Origin: Neoroseomonas marina
Lineage (GTDB): Bacteria > Pseudomonadota > Alphaproteobacteria > Acetobacterales > Acetobacteraceae
DNA length: 64,000 nt
Reading direction: 5' to 3'
Assembly: GCF_012927745.1 (NCBI RefSeq)
Contig: NZ_JABBKX010000005.1
Coordinates: 124,001 to 188,000 of the forward strand
Shown here: positions 9,500-20,873 of the stretch, piece after piece
How positions within the stretch are numbered: position 1 is the first letter of the stretch
Layout of the letters: each line of letters starts with the position of its first letter
The notes under the pieces: generated by a model
What the model was told of the DNA's origin: nothing
The model's input: only the letters and a program-made list of their open reading frames with translations
Databases searched by the model: none
Translations under genes and position numbers: made by a program

Positions 9500-10396
9500 T
9501 CAGCGTCCGAGCGCGGCCGAGAAGAACGCGACGGCGTCGGCGTTGAAGGCGGCGTGAAAGGCCCCCCGGTCGAAGCCCGGCGGGTCCGTGCAGAGCCACG
9601 GCTCGGCGGTGCGGCGTTCGGCGGTGCAGGGCGGCATGAACACCCAATGGTCCGCATCCGGCACGACCTGGGGTACGGGTCGCCCCGGCAGGCGCGACGC
9701 GATCGCTTCGGCGTGAAGGGGCTCGGCGAGCAGCGAATCCCTCCCCGCGCGCCACAGGCGCAGGGGGGTTCCAGGCGGGACACCGGCCAGGCCGTCGGGC
9801 ACGAAGAGGAAGCCGAGCGCGGGGGCCGCCAGCATCGCCGCGCGGAAGCGCGGATCGGCCGCCACGATGGGCGGCGTGTCGGCGGCGGCGAGCGCGCTGC
9901 GGCCGAAGGGCGTCCCGCAGAAGCGTTCCTGCGGCGTCGCCTCGCACAGCGCGGTCCAGCGCCCGGGATCGACACGCCCGCCGATCAGCAGCAGCGCGGC
10001 CGTCGCGCCGGCGGAATAGCCGAAGACGCCGATGCGCGCCGGGTCGATCCGCTCCGCCGCGCGCGCCAGCACGGCGTCGAGCACCCGAGATCCCGCCCGC
10101 GCGCGCGCCGCCATCCGCAGGAACGGGTTGGGGGCGGCCCGGTCCGCGACCTGGGTGAAGCCGGCGGCCGCGATGCCGGCCGCGGCGAGCGCGGCGCCGA
10201 GCGGCGCATGGTCCGCCCAGGCGCCGCCCGCGCCGTGCAGCAGGATCACGAGCGGCACGCGGGCCGTCCCCTCGGGCAGCCACAGCGCGGCCTCGAGCGG
10301 CGGTGTGCCGGACACCTCGAACAGCGTCTGCGCAGCGGCGCCGCGGGCAAGCAGCGCCGTGGCGAGCAGCGCCAGCGCGGCGAGGCGGCGGATCAC
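9500..10396 (-). CDS. Exported dienelactone hydrolase-like alpha/beta hydrolase
   Basis: Secreted serine hydrolase-like protein, 298 aa. A signal peptide (VIRRLAALALLATALLARGAAA) is followed by an alpha/beta-hydrolase core: PLVILLHGAGGAW gives the oxyanion region, GVFGYSAGATAALLL carries the nucleophile Ser in GxSxG, and DADHWVFMPPC probably supplies the catalytic His. The GTG start overlaps the cupin stop as GTGA, so the two genes are coupled. It resembles the predicted lipoprotein signal-peptide hydrolases often called dienelactone hydrolase. The substrate is unknown. Confidence 0.8.
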   Translation of the reverse strand: MIRRLAALALLATALLARGAAAQTLFEVSGTPPLEAALWLPEGTARVPLVILLHGAGGAWADHAPLGAALAAAGIAAAGFTQVADRAAPNPFLRMAARARAGSRVLDAVLARAAERIDPARIGVFGYSAGATAALLLIGGRVDPGRWTALCEATPQERFCGTPFGRSALAAADTPPIVAADPRFRAAMLAAPALGFLFVPDGLAGVPPGTPLRLWRAGRDSLLAEPLHAEAIASRLPGRPVPQVVPDADHWVFMPPCTAERRTAEPWLCTDPPGFDRGAFHAAFNADAVAFFSAALGR

Positions 10397-10719
10397 CCCT
10401 CCCCGCCCTCCGGCCCGTAGAAGATCACCCAGGTCGCGAAGTCGGGCGTGAAGTCCTCGAAGCGATGCTCGGCACCCGCGGGCACCCAGAGCATGTCGCC
10501 CGGACCGAAGGGCGCGCGCGTGCCGGCGCAGAAAAAGGTGCCGCGGCCACTGACGACGACATAGGCCTCGTCGCGCGTATGCGGCGTCTGCGGGTCGCTG
10601 CCCTCGGGCGCGTACCAGCGCGCCTCGAAGGTGCCAAGGGCGAAGATCCGGGCCGAGAGGCGGCCAGGCTCGTTCGGGGTGGCGGCGGCCTCGGCGGCGG
10701 GGAAGGTGAAGCGGGTCAT
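10393..10719 (-). CDS. Small cupin-domain protein
   Basis: Single cupin barrel, 108 aa. Motif 1 is represented by TPHTRDEAYVVVSGRGTF (two metal-ligand-type residues H and E) and motif 2 by PGDMLWVPAGAEHRFEDF with the second His. This pattern fits a metal-binding cupin without an attached catalytic domain. The function could be a dioxygenase, isomerase or sensor and cannot be read from sequence. Its stop overlaps the GTG start of the exported hydrolase by four bases. Confidence 0.85.
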   Translation of the reverse strand: MTRFTFPAAEAAATPNEPGRLSARIFALGTFEARWYAPEGSDPQTPHTRDEAYVVVSGRGTFFCAGTRAPFGPGDMLWVPAGAEHRFEDFTPDFATWVIFYGPEGGEG

Positions 10720-10758
10720 GGCAAGGATGCTGCGCGCGTGGTGCGCCGTGGGCAACAG

Positions 10759-10849
10759 CGAGGGGGCGCCGCCCCCTCGTGCTCCCCCGCCCGGGATCCC
10801 ATGACCGATGCAAAGCATCGGCCATGGGGACCCATGGGCCGAAAGGCCC
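10759..10849 (+). repeat. Composite palindromic element copy B (three hairpins)
   Basis: Hairpin 1 has arms CGAGGGGGC (10759-10767) and GCCCCCTCG (10771-10779). A C-rich linker follows, then an additional long hairpin with arms CCATGACCGATGC (10799-10811) and GCATCGGCCATGG (10815-10827) with one mismatch. The last is GGGCC-GAAA-GGCCC (10836-10849). It occupies the gap between the Nudix and cupin genes, both on the minus strand. Confidence 0.75.
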
Positions 10850-10864
10850 TCGGAACCCGGAACT

Positions 10865-11421
10865 TCAGAAAGTCACGCGGCCGGCGGCGGCGAGCGCCAG
10901 CAGCAGCGAGGCGACATGGGTGGATTGCTGCACTTCGCCCTCGCGAATGACCCGCAGCACCTCGGGCACCGGGATCAGCTCGACGGCGATCTCCTCGCCA
11001 TTGTCGAAGGACTGCGCGCCTTCCGGCGCAGCACCCAGCGCGAGGACCGTGTGCACGCGGTTGGTGTGCGTCGCGGGGTTCGGGCGCAGGCTCACGACGT
11101 GACGGAATTCGCGCGCGCCGAACCCCGTTTCCTCGCGGAACTCGCGCCGGCCGCCGGCGACCGGATCGGCATCCGCCGCATCCAGGACGCCGCCGGGGAG
11201 CTCGAGATGCACCTCCCCGGCCGCGTGGCGGTACTGGCGGTTCATCACCAAGCGATCATCGTCGGTGAGTGCGACGACATGCACCCAGTCCGAATATTCC
11301 AGCACGTAGAACGGGTCGATCGCGTCGCCATTGGCGGCGACGCAGCTATCGGCCCGCACCCGGATCCAGCGATCCGCCAGCACGATGCGGCTGGCGGTCA
11401 CCGTCCAGGGCTTCAGGACCG

Positions 11422-11425
<4 letters not shown>
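10865..11425 (-). CDS. Nudix hydrolase (ADP-ribose pyrophosphatase-like)
   Basis: Hydrolyses a nucleoside diphosphate linked to another moiety; the ADP-ribose/ADP-sugar branch is most likely from the overall layout (186 aa). The Nudix box is [13 protein letters not shown]...[10 protein letters not shown]. The metal-binding RE..EE core is intact, but the loop is one residue longer than usual and the first conserved Glu is replaced. The ATG overlaps the gcvP stop (ATGA), so it is translated at the end of the glycine cleavage transcript. Confidence 0.88.
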
Positions 11426-14318
<2,893 letters not shown>

Positions 14319-14322
<4 letters not shown>

Positions 14323-14696
14323 GCGAGGTCGTCCACGTAGGCCGCGTAGGTCGCCTCGTCCATCAGCCCGTCCAGCGCGCCGGGATCGGAGGTCTCGATC
14401 TTGAAGAACCAGCCATCCGTGGTCGGCGCGGAATTGATCGTGCCGGGATTGTCGGCGAGGGCGGCGTTCACCTCGACGATCTTGCCCGCGATCGGGGCAT
14501 AGACGTCGGACGCCGCCTTCACACTCTCGACCACCGCGATCGGCTCGTTGGCGACGACGACGCGACCGACCTCCGGCAGGTCGACGAAGACGACGTCCCC
14601 GAGCGCGTTCTGCGCGTGGTCGGTGATGCCGACGGTGGCGACGCCGGCGTCCAGGCGCACCCATTCATGGTCCTTGGTGTACTTGGTCTCGGACAT
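14319..14696 (-). CDS. gcvH: Glycine cleavage system H-protein
   Basis: Lipoyl carrier protein of the glycine cleavage system, 125 aa. The lipoylated lysine is K60 in [14 protein letters not shown]. The N-terminal [12 protein letters not shown] and the C-terminal GWFFKIE are family hallmarks. It lies between gcvT (13-base gap) and gcvP (four-base overlap), giving the compact gcvTHP order. Confidence 0.98.
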
Positions 14697-14709
14697 CGGT
14701 GCGGCTCCT

Positions 14710-15819
14710 TCAGCGGACGTAGCGGTGGGGGACGAAGGGGGTGGGCGCGACGCGGGCGGGGATCGCCTTGCCGCGCACCATGAGGTCGAGGGCGGTGCCG
14801 TCCGCGGCGTGTTCGCGCGCGACGTAGCCCATGGCCATCGGGCCGTTCAGGGACGGGCCGAAGCCGCCCGAGGTGACCTCGCCGATGACGTCGCCGCCGG
14901 GCGCGTGGATCGGCGTGTGGCCACGCGCAGGCTGACGGCCTTCCGGCTTGATGCCGACGCGCAGGCGCTTCGTGCCGTTGGCGAGTTCGTCGCGCACGCG
15001 CTCGGCGCCGGGAAAGTTCCATTCCATGCGGCGGCGCTTGCCGATGGTCCAGGTCAGCGCGGCCTCGACGGGGCTCGTCGTCTCGTCGATGTCGTTGCCG
15101 TAGAGGCAGAGCCCGGCCTCGAGCCGCAGCGAATCGCGCGCGCCAAGGCCCGCCGGCTGCACGCCGGGCAGGGCCAGCAGCGCGCGGGCGAAGGCCTCGG
15201 CCTGCTCGGCGGGCACCGAGACTTCGACCCCGTCCTCGCCGGTGTAGCCGGAGCGCGAGACGAGCGCGGGCACGCCCGCGATGGTGAAGGCGCCGACGCC
15301 CATGAAGCCGAGTTCGGCGATGCCCGGCGCGAGGGTCGCGATGGCGGCGACCGCCTGCGGCCCCTGCAGCGCGATCAGCGCGCGGTCCGGCAGCGGCTTC
15401 AGCGTCACGCCGGCCGGCAGCGCGGCTTCGATATAGGGCAGGTCGACCTGCTTGCGGCTGGCGTTGACCACGAGGAACAGCCGGTCGCCGAGGTTCGCGA
15501 CCATGAAGTCGTCGAGGATGCCGCCCTCGGCGGTCGTCAACAGGCCGTATTTCTGCCGCCCCGACTTCAGGACCTGGACGTCGGCCGGCGTGACGCGCTC
15601 CAGCGCCGCGGCCGCGCCCTCGCCCACCAGCTCGGCCTGGCCCATGTGGGAGACGTCGAACAGCGCCGCCGCGGCGCGGGTGTGCAGGTGCTCGGTGAGG
15701 ATGCCGGCCGGGTACTGCACGGGCATGTTGTAGCCCGCGAAGGGGACCATGCGCCCGCCCAGCTCGCGGTGCAGCGACGCCAGCGGCGTTTCCAGAAGCG
15801 ATTCCGACGACTCGGCCAC
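14710..15819 (-). CDS. gcvT: Aminomethyltransferase, T-protein of glycine cleavage
   Basis: Transfers the methylene group from aminomethyl-lipoyl GcvH to tetrahydrofolate and releases ammonia (369 aa). Recognisable segments are GGRMVPFAGYNMPVQYP, the folate-binding ILDDFMVANLGDRLFLVVNA, and RSGYTGEDGVEVSVP. It is the first gene of the operon and its leader carries a tandem glycine riboswitch. The ATG follows GGGAGGAACC. Confidence 0.97.
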   Translation of the reverse strand: MAESSESLLETPLASLHRELGGRMVPFAGYNMPVQYPAGILTEHLHTRAAAALFDVSHMGQAELVGEGAAAALERVTPADVQVLKSGRQKYGLLTTAEGGILDDFMVANLGDRLFLVVNASRKQVDLPYIEAALPAGVTLKPLPDRALIALQGPQAVAAIATLAPGIAELGFMGVGAFTIAGVPALVSRSGYTGEDGVEVSVPAEQAEAFARALLALPGVQPAGLGARDSLRLEAGLCLYGNDIDETTSPVEAALTWTIGKRRRMEWNFPGAERVRDELANGTKRLRVGIKPEGRQPARGHTPIHAPGGDVIGEVTSGGFGPSLNGPMAMGYVAREHAADGTALDLMVRGKAIPARVAPTPFVPHRYVR

Positions 15820-15861
15820 GGTTCCTCCCGCCGCGTCGCGGCGTGTGGGTTCAACTCCGTG

Positions 15862-16048
15862 GCCCCCCTCTGTCCGATGGACCTGAGAGATTCGGCGGGG
15901 GCGTTGCCTCGCCTTACTCCGTCGGTGCCGAAGCCTTGCGGCCTCGGGCTTTCCAGAGGCCCCTTCCCCGCGCGGCCCTTCTGCCTGAGCGTTTCCGGGG
16001 GCCGGTTGCGCCTTCGGCGGAGGCTCTCGCCCCTCTCTCCCGCGCGGG
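15862..16048 (-). promoter_or_regulatory. Tandem glycine riboswitch controlling gcvTHP
   Basis: Read on the minus strand, the gcvT leader holds two glycine aptamers. The first (about 15985-16048) carries GGGAGAGAGG, GCCGAAGGCGCAA and GGAAACGCTCAGGCA. The second (about 15862-15955) carries GGAAAGCCCGAGG, GGCAACGCCCCCGCCGAA and TCTCTCAGGTCC. These are the conserved cores of the gcvT RNA class. It ends about 40 bases before the gcvT ATG. The known behaviour of the class is to raise expression when glycine is abundant. Confidence 0.92.
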
Positions 16049-16107
16049 ATCTGCGGGGTGCGCCTTCCTGACAGATCGGCCGCGCCGGCGCAACGGCCGA
16101 AGGCGCC

Positions 16108-16641
16108 TCAGCGCGGTCCGCGGCGGCGGTTGAGCGCGAGTTCGTCCGGCGTCAGCTGGAAGGACAGCCGGACATTGTGGTTCTCGACCAGCCGTTCGTC
16201 GGCCGGGAAGTTCAGACGCACCGGGCTGCTCTGCACGCGCAGCCGGCCGGCATTCGATTCGAAGTTGACCTGGGTGACGAAGTCCTGGCGGTCGATCAGC
16301 TGGGCGTCGCCGGCGTCGGTGACCGCGACGAACCAGGGCAGGTTGACCTGGCGCGACCGCGCCACCGGCCCGCGTTCCACGTCGAAGATGGCACTGAGCG
16401 TCACGGTCACGCCTTCGCGCCGCCGGGCATAATCGCAACTGGCCTGGAAGCCGATCAGGCGCGCATCGAAGGTGGTGGTCGCGAGATCCTGGATCGCCCC
16501 CGGCTGGAAGCGCGTCAGATCCGCGCCGTCCGACAGGACGGTGATGCGTGGGCAAGGCGCCGGCGGCGTCGCCGGCCCCGTGTTGCTGCACCCGGCGAGC
16601 GCCAAAGCGCCTGCCAGACCCATCGCCGTCCTGCGCACCAT
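16108..16641 (-). CDS. Putative lipoprotein of unknown function
   Basis: A short leader with lipobox LALAGC (Cys at about residue 18) marks a 177-residue lipoprotein. The remainder is predominantly beta-type sequence with conserved-looking PRITVLSDGADLTRF and FDARLIGFQASCDY. I do not recognise a named family; similar small lipoproteins are frequent in Acetobacteraceae. It is divergent from ispH, and its stop lies about 60 bases beyond the 5' end of the riboswitch, both on the minus strand. Confidence 0.8.
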   Translation of the reverse strand: MVRRTAMGLAGALALAGCSNTGPATPPAPCPRITVLSDGADLTRFQPGAIQDLATTTFDARLIGFQASCDYARRREGVTVTLSAIFDVERGPVARSRQVNLPWFVAVTDAGDAQLIDRQDFVTQVNFESNAGRLRVQSSPVRLNFPADERLVENHNVRLSFQLTPDELALNRRRGPR

Positions 16642-16753
16642 GCCCTGCACCCTTCCCGTCCCCCTTTGACCCGCGGCGCCCCATCTATAGTGTGCCGCCC
16701 GCCGGGAACAGGCCACCCTGCCCGATCCTTCCCCCGACCACCATGTCGAGACC

Positions 16754-17710
16754 ATGACCGCCGAGAAGCCCCGCCTCCATATCCTGCTTGCCGGCCCCCG
16801 CGGCTTCTGCGCCGGGGTGGACCGCGCCATCAGGATCGTCGAGGAGGCGCTGCGGCGCCACGGCGCACCTGTCTATGTCCGCCATGAGATCGTCCACAAT
16901 CGTTTCGTGGTCGAGGGTCTGGAACGCCAGGGCGCCATCTTCGTCCACGAACTCGACGAGGTGCCCGACGACGGGCAGCCGGTCGTATTCTCCGCCCATG
17001 GCGTGCCGAAATCCGTGCCGGCGGCGGCGCGGCAGCGGGAGATGTATTTCCTCGACGCCACCTGCCCGCTGGTCAGCAAGGTCCATCGCGAGGCCGAGCG
17101 CCACCATGCCCGCGGCCGCCACCTGTTCCTGATCGGCCATGCCGGCCACCCCGAGGTGGTCGGCACCATGGGCCAGCTCCCCGAGGGTGCGATGACGCTC
17201 GTCGAGGACGCGGAGGCAGCGCGCCGCGCGGTGCCGCCCGAAGGTGCGGCGCTGACCTACACGACGCAGACGACGCTGTCGGTCGACGACACCGCCGAGA
17301 TCGTCGCCATCCTGCGCGAACGCTTCCCCGACATCGCCGAGCCGTCGAAGGAAAGCATCTGCTACGCCACGACCAACCGCCAGGCGGCGGTGAAGGCGAT
17401 GGCCGCGCGCAGCGACCTGGTCATCGTGGTGGGCGCGCCGAATTCCTCCAATTCCGTGCGCCTGCGCGAAGTCGCCGAGCGGGCCGGCGCGGCGCGCGCG
17501 GTGATGGTCCAGCGCGGCGCCGACCTCGATCCCGCCATCGCGGCCGGCTGCGCGACGATCGGCGTCACGGCGGGCGCGTCCGCGCCCGAAGTGCTGGTGC
17601 AGGAAGTCGTCGCGCGCCTCGCCGAACGCTTCGACATCACCACCGAGGACGTTGTCGTCGCGGTCGAGGACGTGACCTTCCGCATGCCGCCGATGCGCGC
17701 CGTCGCCTGA
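16754..17710 (+). CDS. ispH: 4-hydroxy-3-methylbut-2-enyl diphosphate reductase
   Basis: Last enzyme of the MEP isoprenoid pathway, an iron-sulfur protein converting HMBPP to IPP and DMAPP (318 aa). The three cluster cysteines are C19 ([13 protein letters not shown]), C104 ([11 protein letters not shown]) and C203 ([11 protein letters not shown]). The motif HGVPKSVP is also present. The stop overlaps thrB by one base (TGATG). The order ispH-thrB-rnhA is common in Rhodospirillales. Confidence 0.98.
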   Translation: MTAEKPRLHILLAGPRGFCAGVDRAIRIVEEALRRHGAPVYVRHEIVHNRFVVEGLERQGAIFVHELDEVPDDGQPVVFSAHGVPKSVPAAARQREMYFLDATCPLVSKVHREAERHHARGRHLFLIGHAGHPEVVGTMGQLPEGAMTLVEDAEAARRAVPPEGAALTYTTQTTLSVDDTAEIVAILRERFPDIAEPSKESICYATTNRQAAVKAMAARSDLVIVVGAPNSSNSVRLREVAERAGAARAVMVQRGADLDPAIAAGCATIGVTAGASAPEVLVQEVVARLAERFDITTEDVVVAVEDVTFRMPPMRAVA

Positions 17711-18690
17711 TGGCCGTCTATACCGAAGTCACCGACGAGGCGCTGCGCGCTTTCCTCGCCGACTATCCGCTCGGCGAGCTGCTCGCCTTCCGCGGCATCG
17801 CCGAGGGCGTGGAGAATTCCAACTACGCGCTCAAGACCGAGGCAGGGGATTTCATCCTCACGCTGTACGAGAAGCGCGTCGATCCGAAGGAACTGCCCTA
17901 CTTCCTCGGCCTGATGGACCACATGGCCCGGCGCGGGCTCGCCTGCCCGACGCCGGTGCACGGCACGGACGGGCAGGCGCTGCGGACGCTCGCGGGTCGT
18001 CCGGCGGCGATCGTGACCTTCCTGCCGGGCGTCTGGCCCCGGAAGGTGCGGCCGGAGCATTGCGCCCCGCTCGGCCGCGCGCTGGCGGAAATGCATGTCG
18101 CGAGCGAAGGCTTCGCGATCGAGCGGCCGAACGCCCTTGGCCCCGCCGGCTGGGCGCCGCTGCTCGATGGCTGCCGCCCGCGCGGGGATGAGGTCCAGCC
18201 GGGCCTGATCGCGGAACTCGATGCGGCGCTGAAGGGCATCCTCGCGGCGTGGCCGGTGCGGGGCGCGTTGCCGCGCGGGCATATCCACGCGGACCTGTTC
18301 CCCGACAACGTCTTCTTCCTGCCCGCCGAGGACGGGAAGCCGCGCGTCTCGGGGCTGATCGACTTCTACTTCGCCTGCACCGACCTCTACGCCTACGACG
18401 TCGCGGTCTGCCTCAACGCCTGGTGCTTCGAGCCGGACTACGCCTTCAACGTCACCAAGGCGCGCGCGCTGCTGGCGGCGTACGACTCGGTTCGACCGAT
18501 GTCGGATGCGGAGCACGCGGCACTGCCGGTGCTCTGCCGCGGCGCGGCGCTGCGCTTCCTGCTCACGCGGCTGTATGACTGGACGCATACCCCGGCAGGC
18601 GCGCTGGTAACGCGGAAGGATCCGCTGGAATACCTGCGCAAGCTGAGGTTCTTCGCGCAGGCGGACAGCGCGGCGGCGCTCGGGCTGTGA
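17710..18690 (+). CDS. thrB: Homoserine kinase (ThrB, APH-fold type)
   Basis: Phosphorylates homoserine in threonine synthesis. This is the aminoglycoside-phosphotransferase-fold version used by many proteobacteria rather than the GHMP kinase (326 aa). The N-terminus [19 protein letters not shown] is typical; the catalytic loop is HIHADLFPDNVFF and the metal-binding segment is GLIDFYFACTD. It is translationally coupled to ispH. Confidence 0.96.
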   Translation: MAVYTEVTDEALRAFLADYPLGELLAFRGIAEGVENSNYALKTEAGDFILTLYEKRVDPKELPYFLGLMDHMARRGLACPTPVHGTDGQALRTLAGRPAAIVTFLPGVWPRKVRPEHCAPLGRALAEMHVASEGFAIERPNALGPAGWAPLLDGCRPRGDEVQPGLIAELDAALKGILAAWPVRGALPRGHIHADLFPDNVFFLPAEDGKPRVSGLIDFYFACTDLYAYDVAVCLNAWCFEPDYAFNVTKARALLAAYDSVRPMSDAEHAALPVLCRGAALRFLLTRLYDWTHTPAGALVTRKDPLEYLRKLRFFAQADSAAALGL

Positions 18691-18708
18691 CAAGGCAAAG
18701 TGAAGGTC

Positions 18709-18828
18709 GGGGGAGGGTGAACCTCCCCCAAACCCCCTCCCTTTTCTGGTCACCTGGCACCGGCCTTGGCGGTCAGTCTCCAAGTGACAAAGAAGGTTGG
18801 GGGGCACGGGGGAAAGTTCCCTTCCCCC
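18709..18828. repeat. Composite palindromic element copies C1 and C2, inverted pair
   Basis: C1: arms GGGGGAGG (18709-18716) and CCTCCCCC (18722-18729) followed by a C-rich linker. C2 is in reverse orientation: GGGGGAA (18808-18814) pairs with TTCCCCC (18822-18828), with the G-rich linker on its left. Between them, GTCACCTGG and CCAAGTGAC form a further inverted match. The whole 120-base stretch is thus an imperfect palindrome between thrB and rnhA. The right arm reaches to within eight bases of the rnhA start and leaves no clear ribosome site. Confidence 0.65.
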
Positions 18829-18835
18829 CGCTTCC

Positions 18836-19282
18836 ATGAGCGACACCCGACCCCTGGTCGAGATCTGGACCGATGGCGGCTGCAAGCCGAACCCGGGCCC
18901 CGGCGGCTGGGCGGCGATCCTGCGCTTCGGCGAGCACGAGAAGGAACTTTCGGGCAGCGACGGCGAGACCACCAACAACCGCATGGAACTGACCGCGGCG
19001 ATCATGGCGCTCGAGGCGCTGAAGAAGCCCTGCCGCGTCACGCTGCACACCGACAGCGAATACGTGCGCAACGGCATCAGTCGCTGGATCCATGGCTGGG
19101 TGCGCAGCAACTGGCGTAACGCGGCGAAGGAACCGGTCAAGAACCTCGACCTGTGGCAGCGCCTGCTCGCCGCTGCGAAGCCGCATGACATGGATTGGCG
19201 CTGGGTGCGCGGTCACGCCGGCGACCCGATGAACGAACGGGCCGACGCCCTCGCGACGATAGCCCGGGATCGCGCCGGCTGA
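18836..19282 (+). CDS. rnhA: Ribonuclease HI
   Basis: Degrades the RNA strand of RNA-DNA hybrids (148 aa). The four catalytic acids are visible in [12 protein letters not shown] (Asp), [10 protein letters not shown] (Glu), [11 protein letters not shown] (Asp) and [12 protein letters not shown] (Asp). The basic handle [19 protein letters not shown] is present. The ATG at 18836 gives the canonical N-terminus but lacks an obvious Shine-Dalgarno sequence, because a repeat hairpin occupies that position. It converges with the ModE-like gene, leaving one base between stops. Confidence 0.97.
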   Translation: MSDTRPLVEIWTDGGCKPNPGPGGWAAILRFGEHEKELSGSDGETTNNRMELTAAIMALEALKKPCRVTLHTDSEYVRNGISRWIHGWVRSNWRNAAKEPVKNLDLWQRLLAAAKPHDMDWRWVRGHAGDPMNERADALATIARDRAG

Positions 19283-19283
19283 T

Positions 19284-19652
19284 CTAGCCGCTGGTCCGCT
19301 TCGCCAGGGCCAGCAGCCGGGGTTCGGCCGCACGATGCGCCGCACGCTCGATCGCCCGATAGTCGGCGACCAGGTTCCGCCCCGCATCGGTCAGCATCGC
19401 GCCGCCCCCGCGATAGCCGCCGGTGCTCGCCTCGACCGCCGGCGTGCCGAGAATCCTGTTGAGCGCATCCACCAGGTCCCAGGCGCGGCGGTAACTCATG
19501 CCGAGCGCGCGGCCCGCGGCGGAGATCGACCCCTCGCGGTCGATCGCCTCGAGCAGCGCGATCTTCCCGGGGCCGATGCGGCCCGCGGGCAGGTCGATCC
19601 GGACGCTCAGGACACCTCGCCCGACCGCACTGGCCTCGTCCCGCTGTTTCAT
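19284..19652 (-). CDS. ModE-like winged-helix regulator without a molybdate-binding domain
   Basis: A LysR/ModE-type winged helix, 122 aa. Typical segments are IGPGKIALLEAIDREGSISAAGRALGMSYRRAWDLVDALN and GGYRGGGAMLTDAG. (The first is a continuous stretch of the HTH domain, residues about 26-65.) The C-terminal Mop/TOBE pair that binds molybdate in full ModE is absent. It lies just downstream of modABC on the same strand, so molybdenum regulation is likely but ligand sensing must differ or be indirect. Confidence 0.85.
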   Translation of the reverse strand: MKQRDEASAVGRGVLSVRIDLPAGRIGPGKIALLEAIDREGSISAAGRALGMSYRRAWDLVDALNRILGTPAVEASTGGYRGGGAMLTDAGRNLVADYRAIERAAHRAAEPRLLALAKRTSG

Positions 19653-19745
19653 CGCGACGTTCCCCGCAGCCTCAAGGCCCGGTGCCCGTCGGTCGCCCGT
19701 CGTCCATCGGCACCCGCGGGCCGGCGAGAGGTCGTTGCTCCCATG

Positions 19746-20873
19746 TCATGCGCCATCCTGCGGCGGCTCCCCCGGCATGCCGGCGGCGCCGACCAGGCGG
19801 TGATCGAAGGTGACCGCCTTGACCAGCACCCAGAGGGCGATGCCCGGCGCCAATCCGAGACGCGCGACGGCGTCCCGCGTCACGCGCGCGAGGATCTCGC
19901 TCGCGCCGACGGCCACCCGGACGAAGGCCTCCGGCGAACCCGGCACCGGATCGATGCCGGCCAGCACTCCGCGCAGGACGTTGCGTGTGGAGATGCCCTG
20001 CGGTTCGGCAATCGCCACCGCGACGTCGCGCGCCCGCACCCGCACGCGCAATCGCGTGCCGGGGGGTCCGGGATGCAGCGTCGTCACCAGCCTGCCGCCG
20101 GTGAAGTCGAGCGTCGTGAGCCCGTCCTCCATGGCGTGCGCGACACGGCAGTCGAGCAGCACACCGGCATCGCGCCGGGCTGCGAGCGGCAGATCGGTGC
20201 GGGCCGCGAGCGCGGCGACCGGACCTTCCGCGACGACGCGCCCGGCCTCGAGCAGCACGAGCCGGTCGGCCAACGCGTCGACCTCGTCGAGCGCGTGGGT
20301 GACGTAGAGGATCGGCATCCCCGCTGCGTCGCGCAGCCGCGCCAGGAAGGGCAGCACCTCGGCGCGCCGCGCCGCATCCAGGGCGGCGAGCGGTTCGTCC
20401 ATCAGCAGGATGCGCGGACGCGCGAGCAGCGCGCGGCCCAAGGCGACCCGCTGCCGCTCCCCGCCCGACAGCCCCGACGGCCGGCGCGCCAGCAGATGCC
20501 CGATGCCGAGCAGCGCGACCACTTCCTCGAAGCCAGGACCCGCCGCGTCGCGCGGGGCGCGGCGCAGGCCGTAGCGCAGATTGGATTCGACGCTGAGATG
20601 CGGAAACAGCCGGGCATCCTGGAACACCACGCCGCAGCGCCGGCGCTCGGGCGGCACGAACACGCCGCGCGCGGTGTCCAGCACCACGGCGCCGCCGATC
20701 TCGACGTGGCCGGCGCGCGGCCGGAGCAGGCCGGCGACGGCGGCGAGGATGGTACTCTTGCCGCAGCCGGACGGACCGAACAGCGCGGTGACGCCGCGCT
20801 CCGGGACGTCGAAGGCGGCATCGAGGACGAAGCCGCCGGGACCGAACTCGTGACGCAGCGCGATGCCCGACAT
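19746..20873 (-). CDS. modC: Molybdate ABC transporter ATPase ModC
   Basis: Cytoplasmic ATPase that drives molybdate import (375 aa). It carries Walker A GPSGCGKST, signature LSGGERQRVALGRAL and Walker B ILLMDEPLAALD. A C-terminal TOBE/Mop domain (about residues 300-370), expected for ModC, can bind molybdate. The ATG overlaps the modB stop by one base. Note that the sole ModE-like protein nearby lacks such a domain, so ModC may contribute to sensing. Confidence 0.95.
   Translation of the reverse strand: MSGIALRHEFGPGGFVLDAAFDVPERGVTALFGPSGCGKSTILAAVAGLLRPRAGHVEIGGAVVLDTARGVFVPPERRRCGVVFQDARLFPHLSVESNLRYGLRRAPRDAAGPGFEEVVALLGIGHLLARRPSGLSGGERQRVALGRALLARPRILLMDEPLAALDAARRAEVLPFLARLRDAAGMPILYVTHALDEVDALADRLVLLEAGRVVAEGPVAALAARTDLPLAARRDAGVLLDCRVAHAMEDGLTTLDFTGGRLVTTLHPGPPGTRLRVRVRARDVAVAIAEPQGISTRNVLRGVLAGIDPVPGSPEAFVRVAVGASEILARVTRDAVARLGLAPGIALWVLVKAVTFDHRLVGAAGMPGEPPQDGA

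Noticed and set aside
16666..16691. TTGACC and TATAGT upstream of ispH as a promoter
   Set aside because: The hexamers are good but the spacer is only 14 bases, too short for a normal sigma70 promoter.
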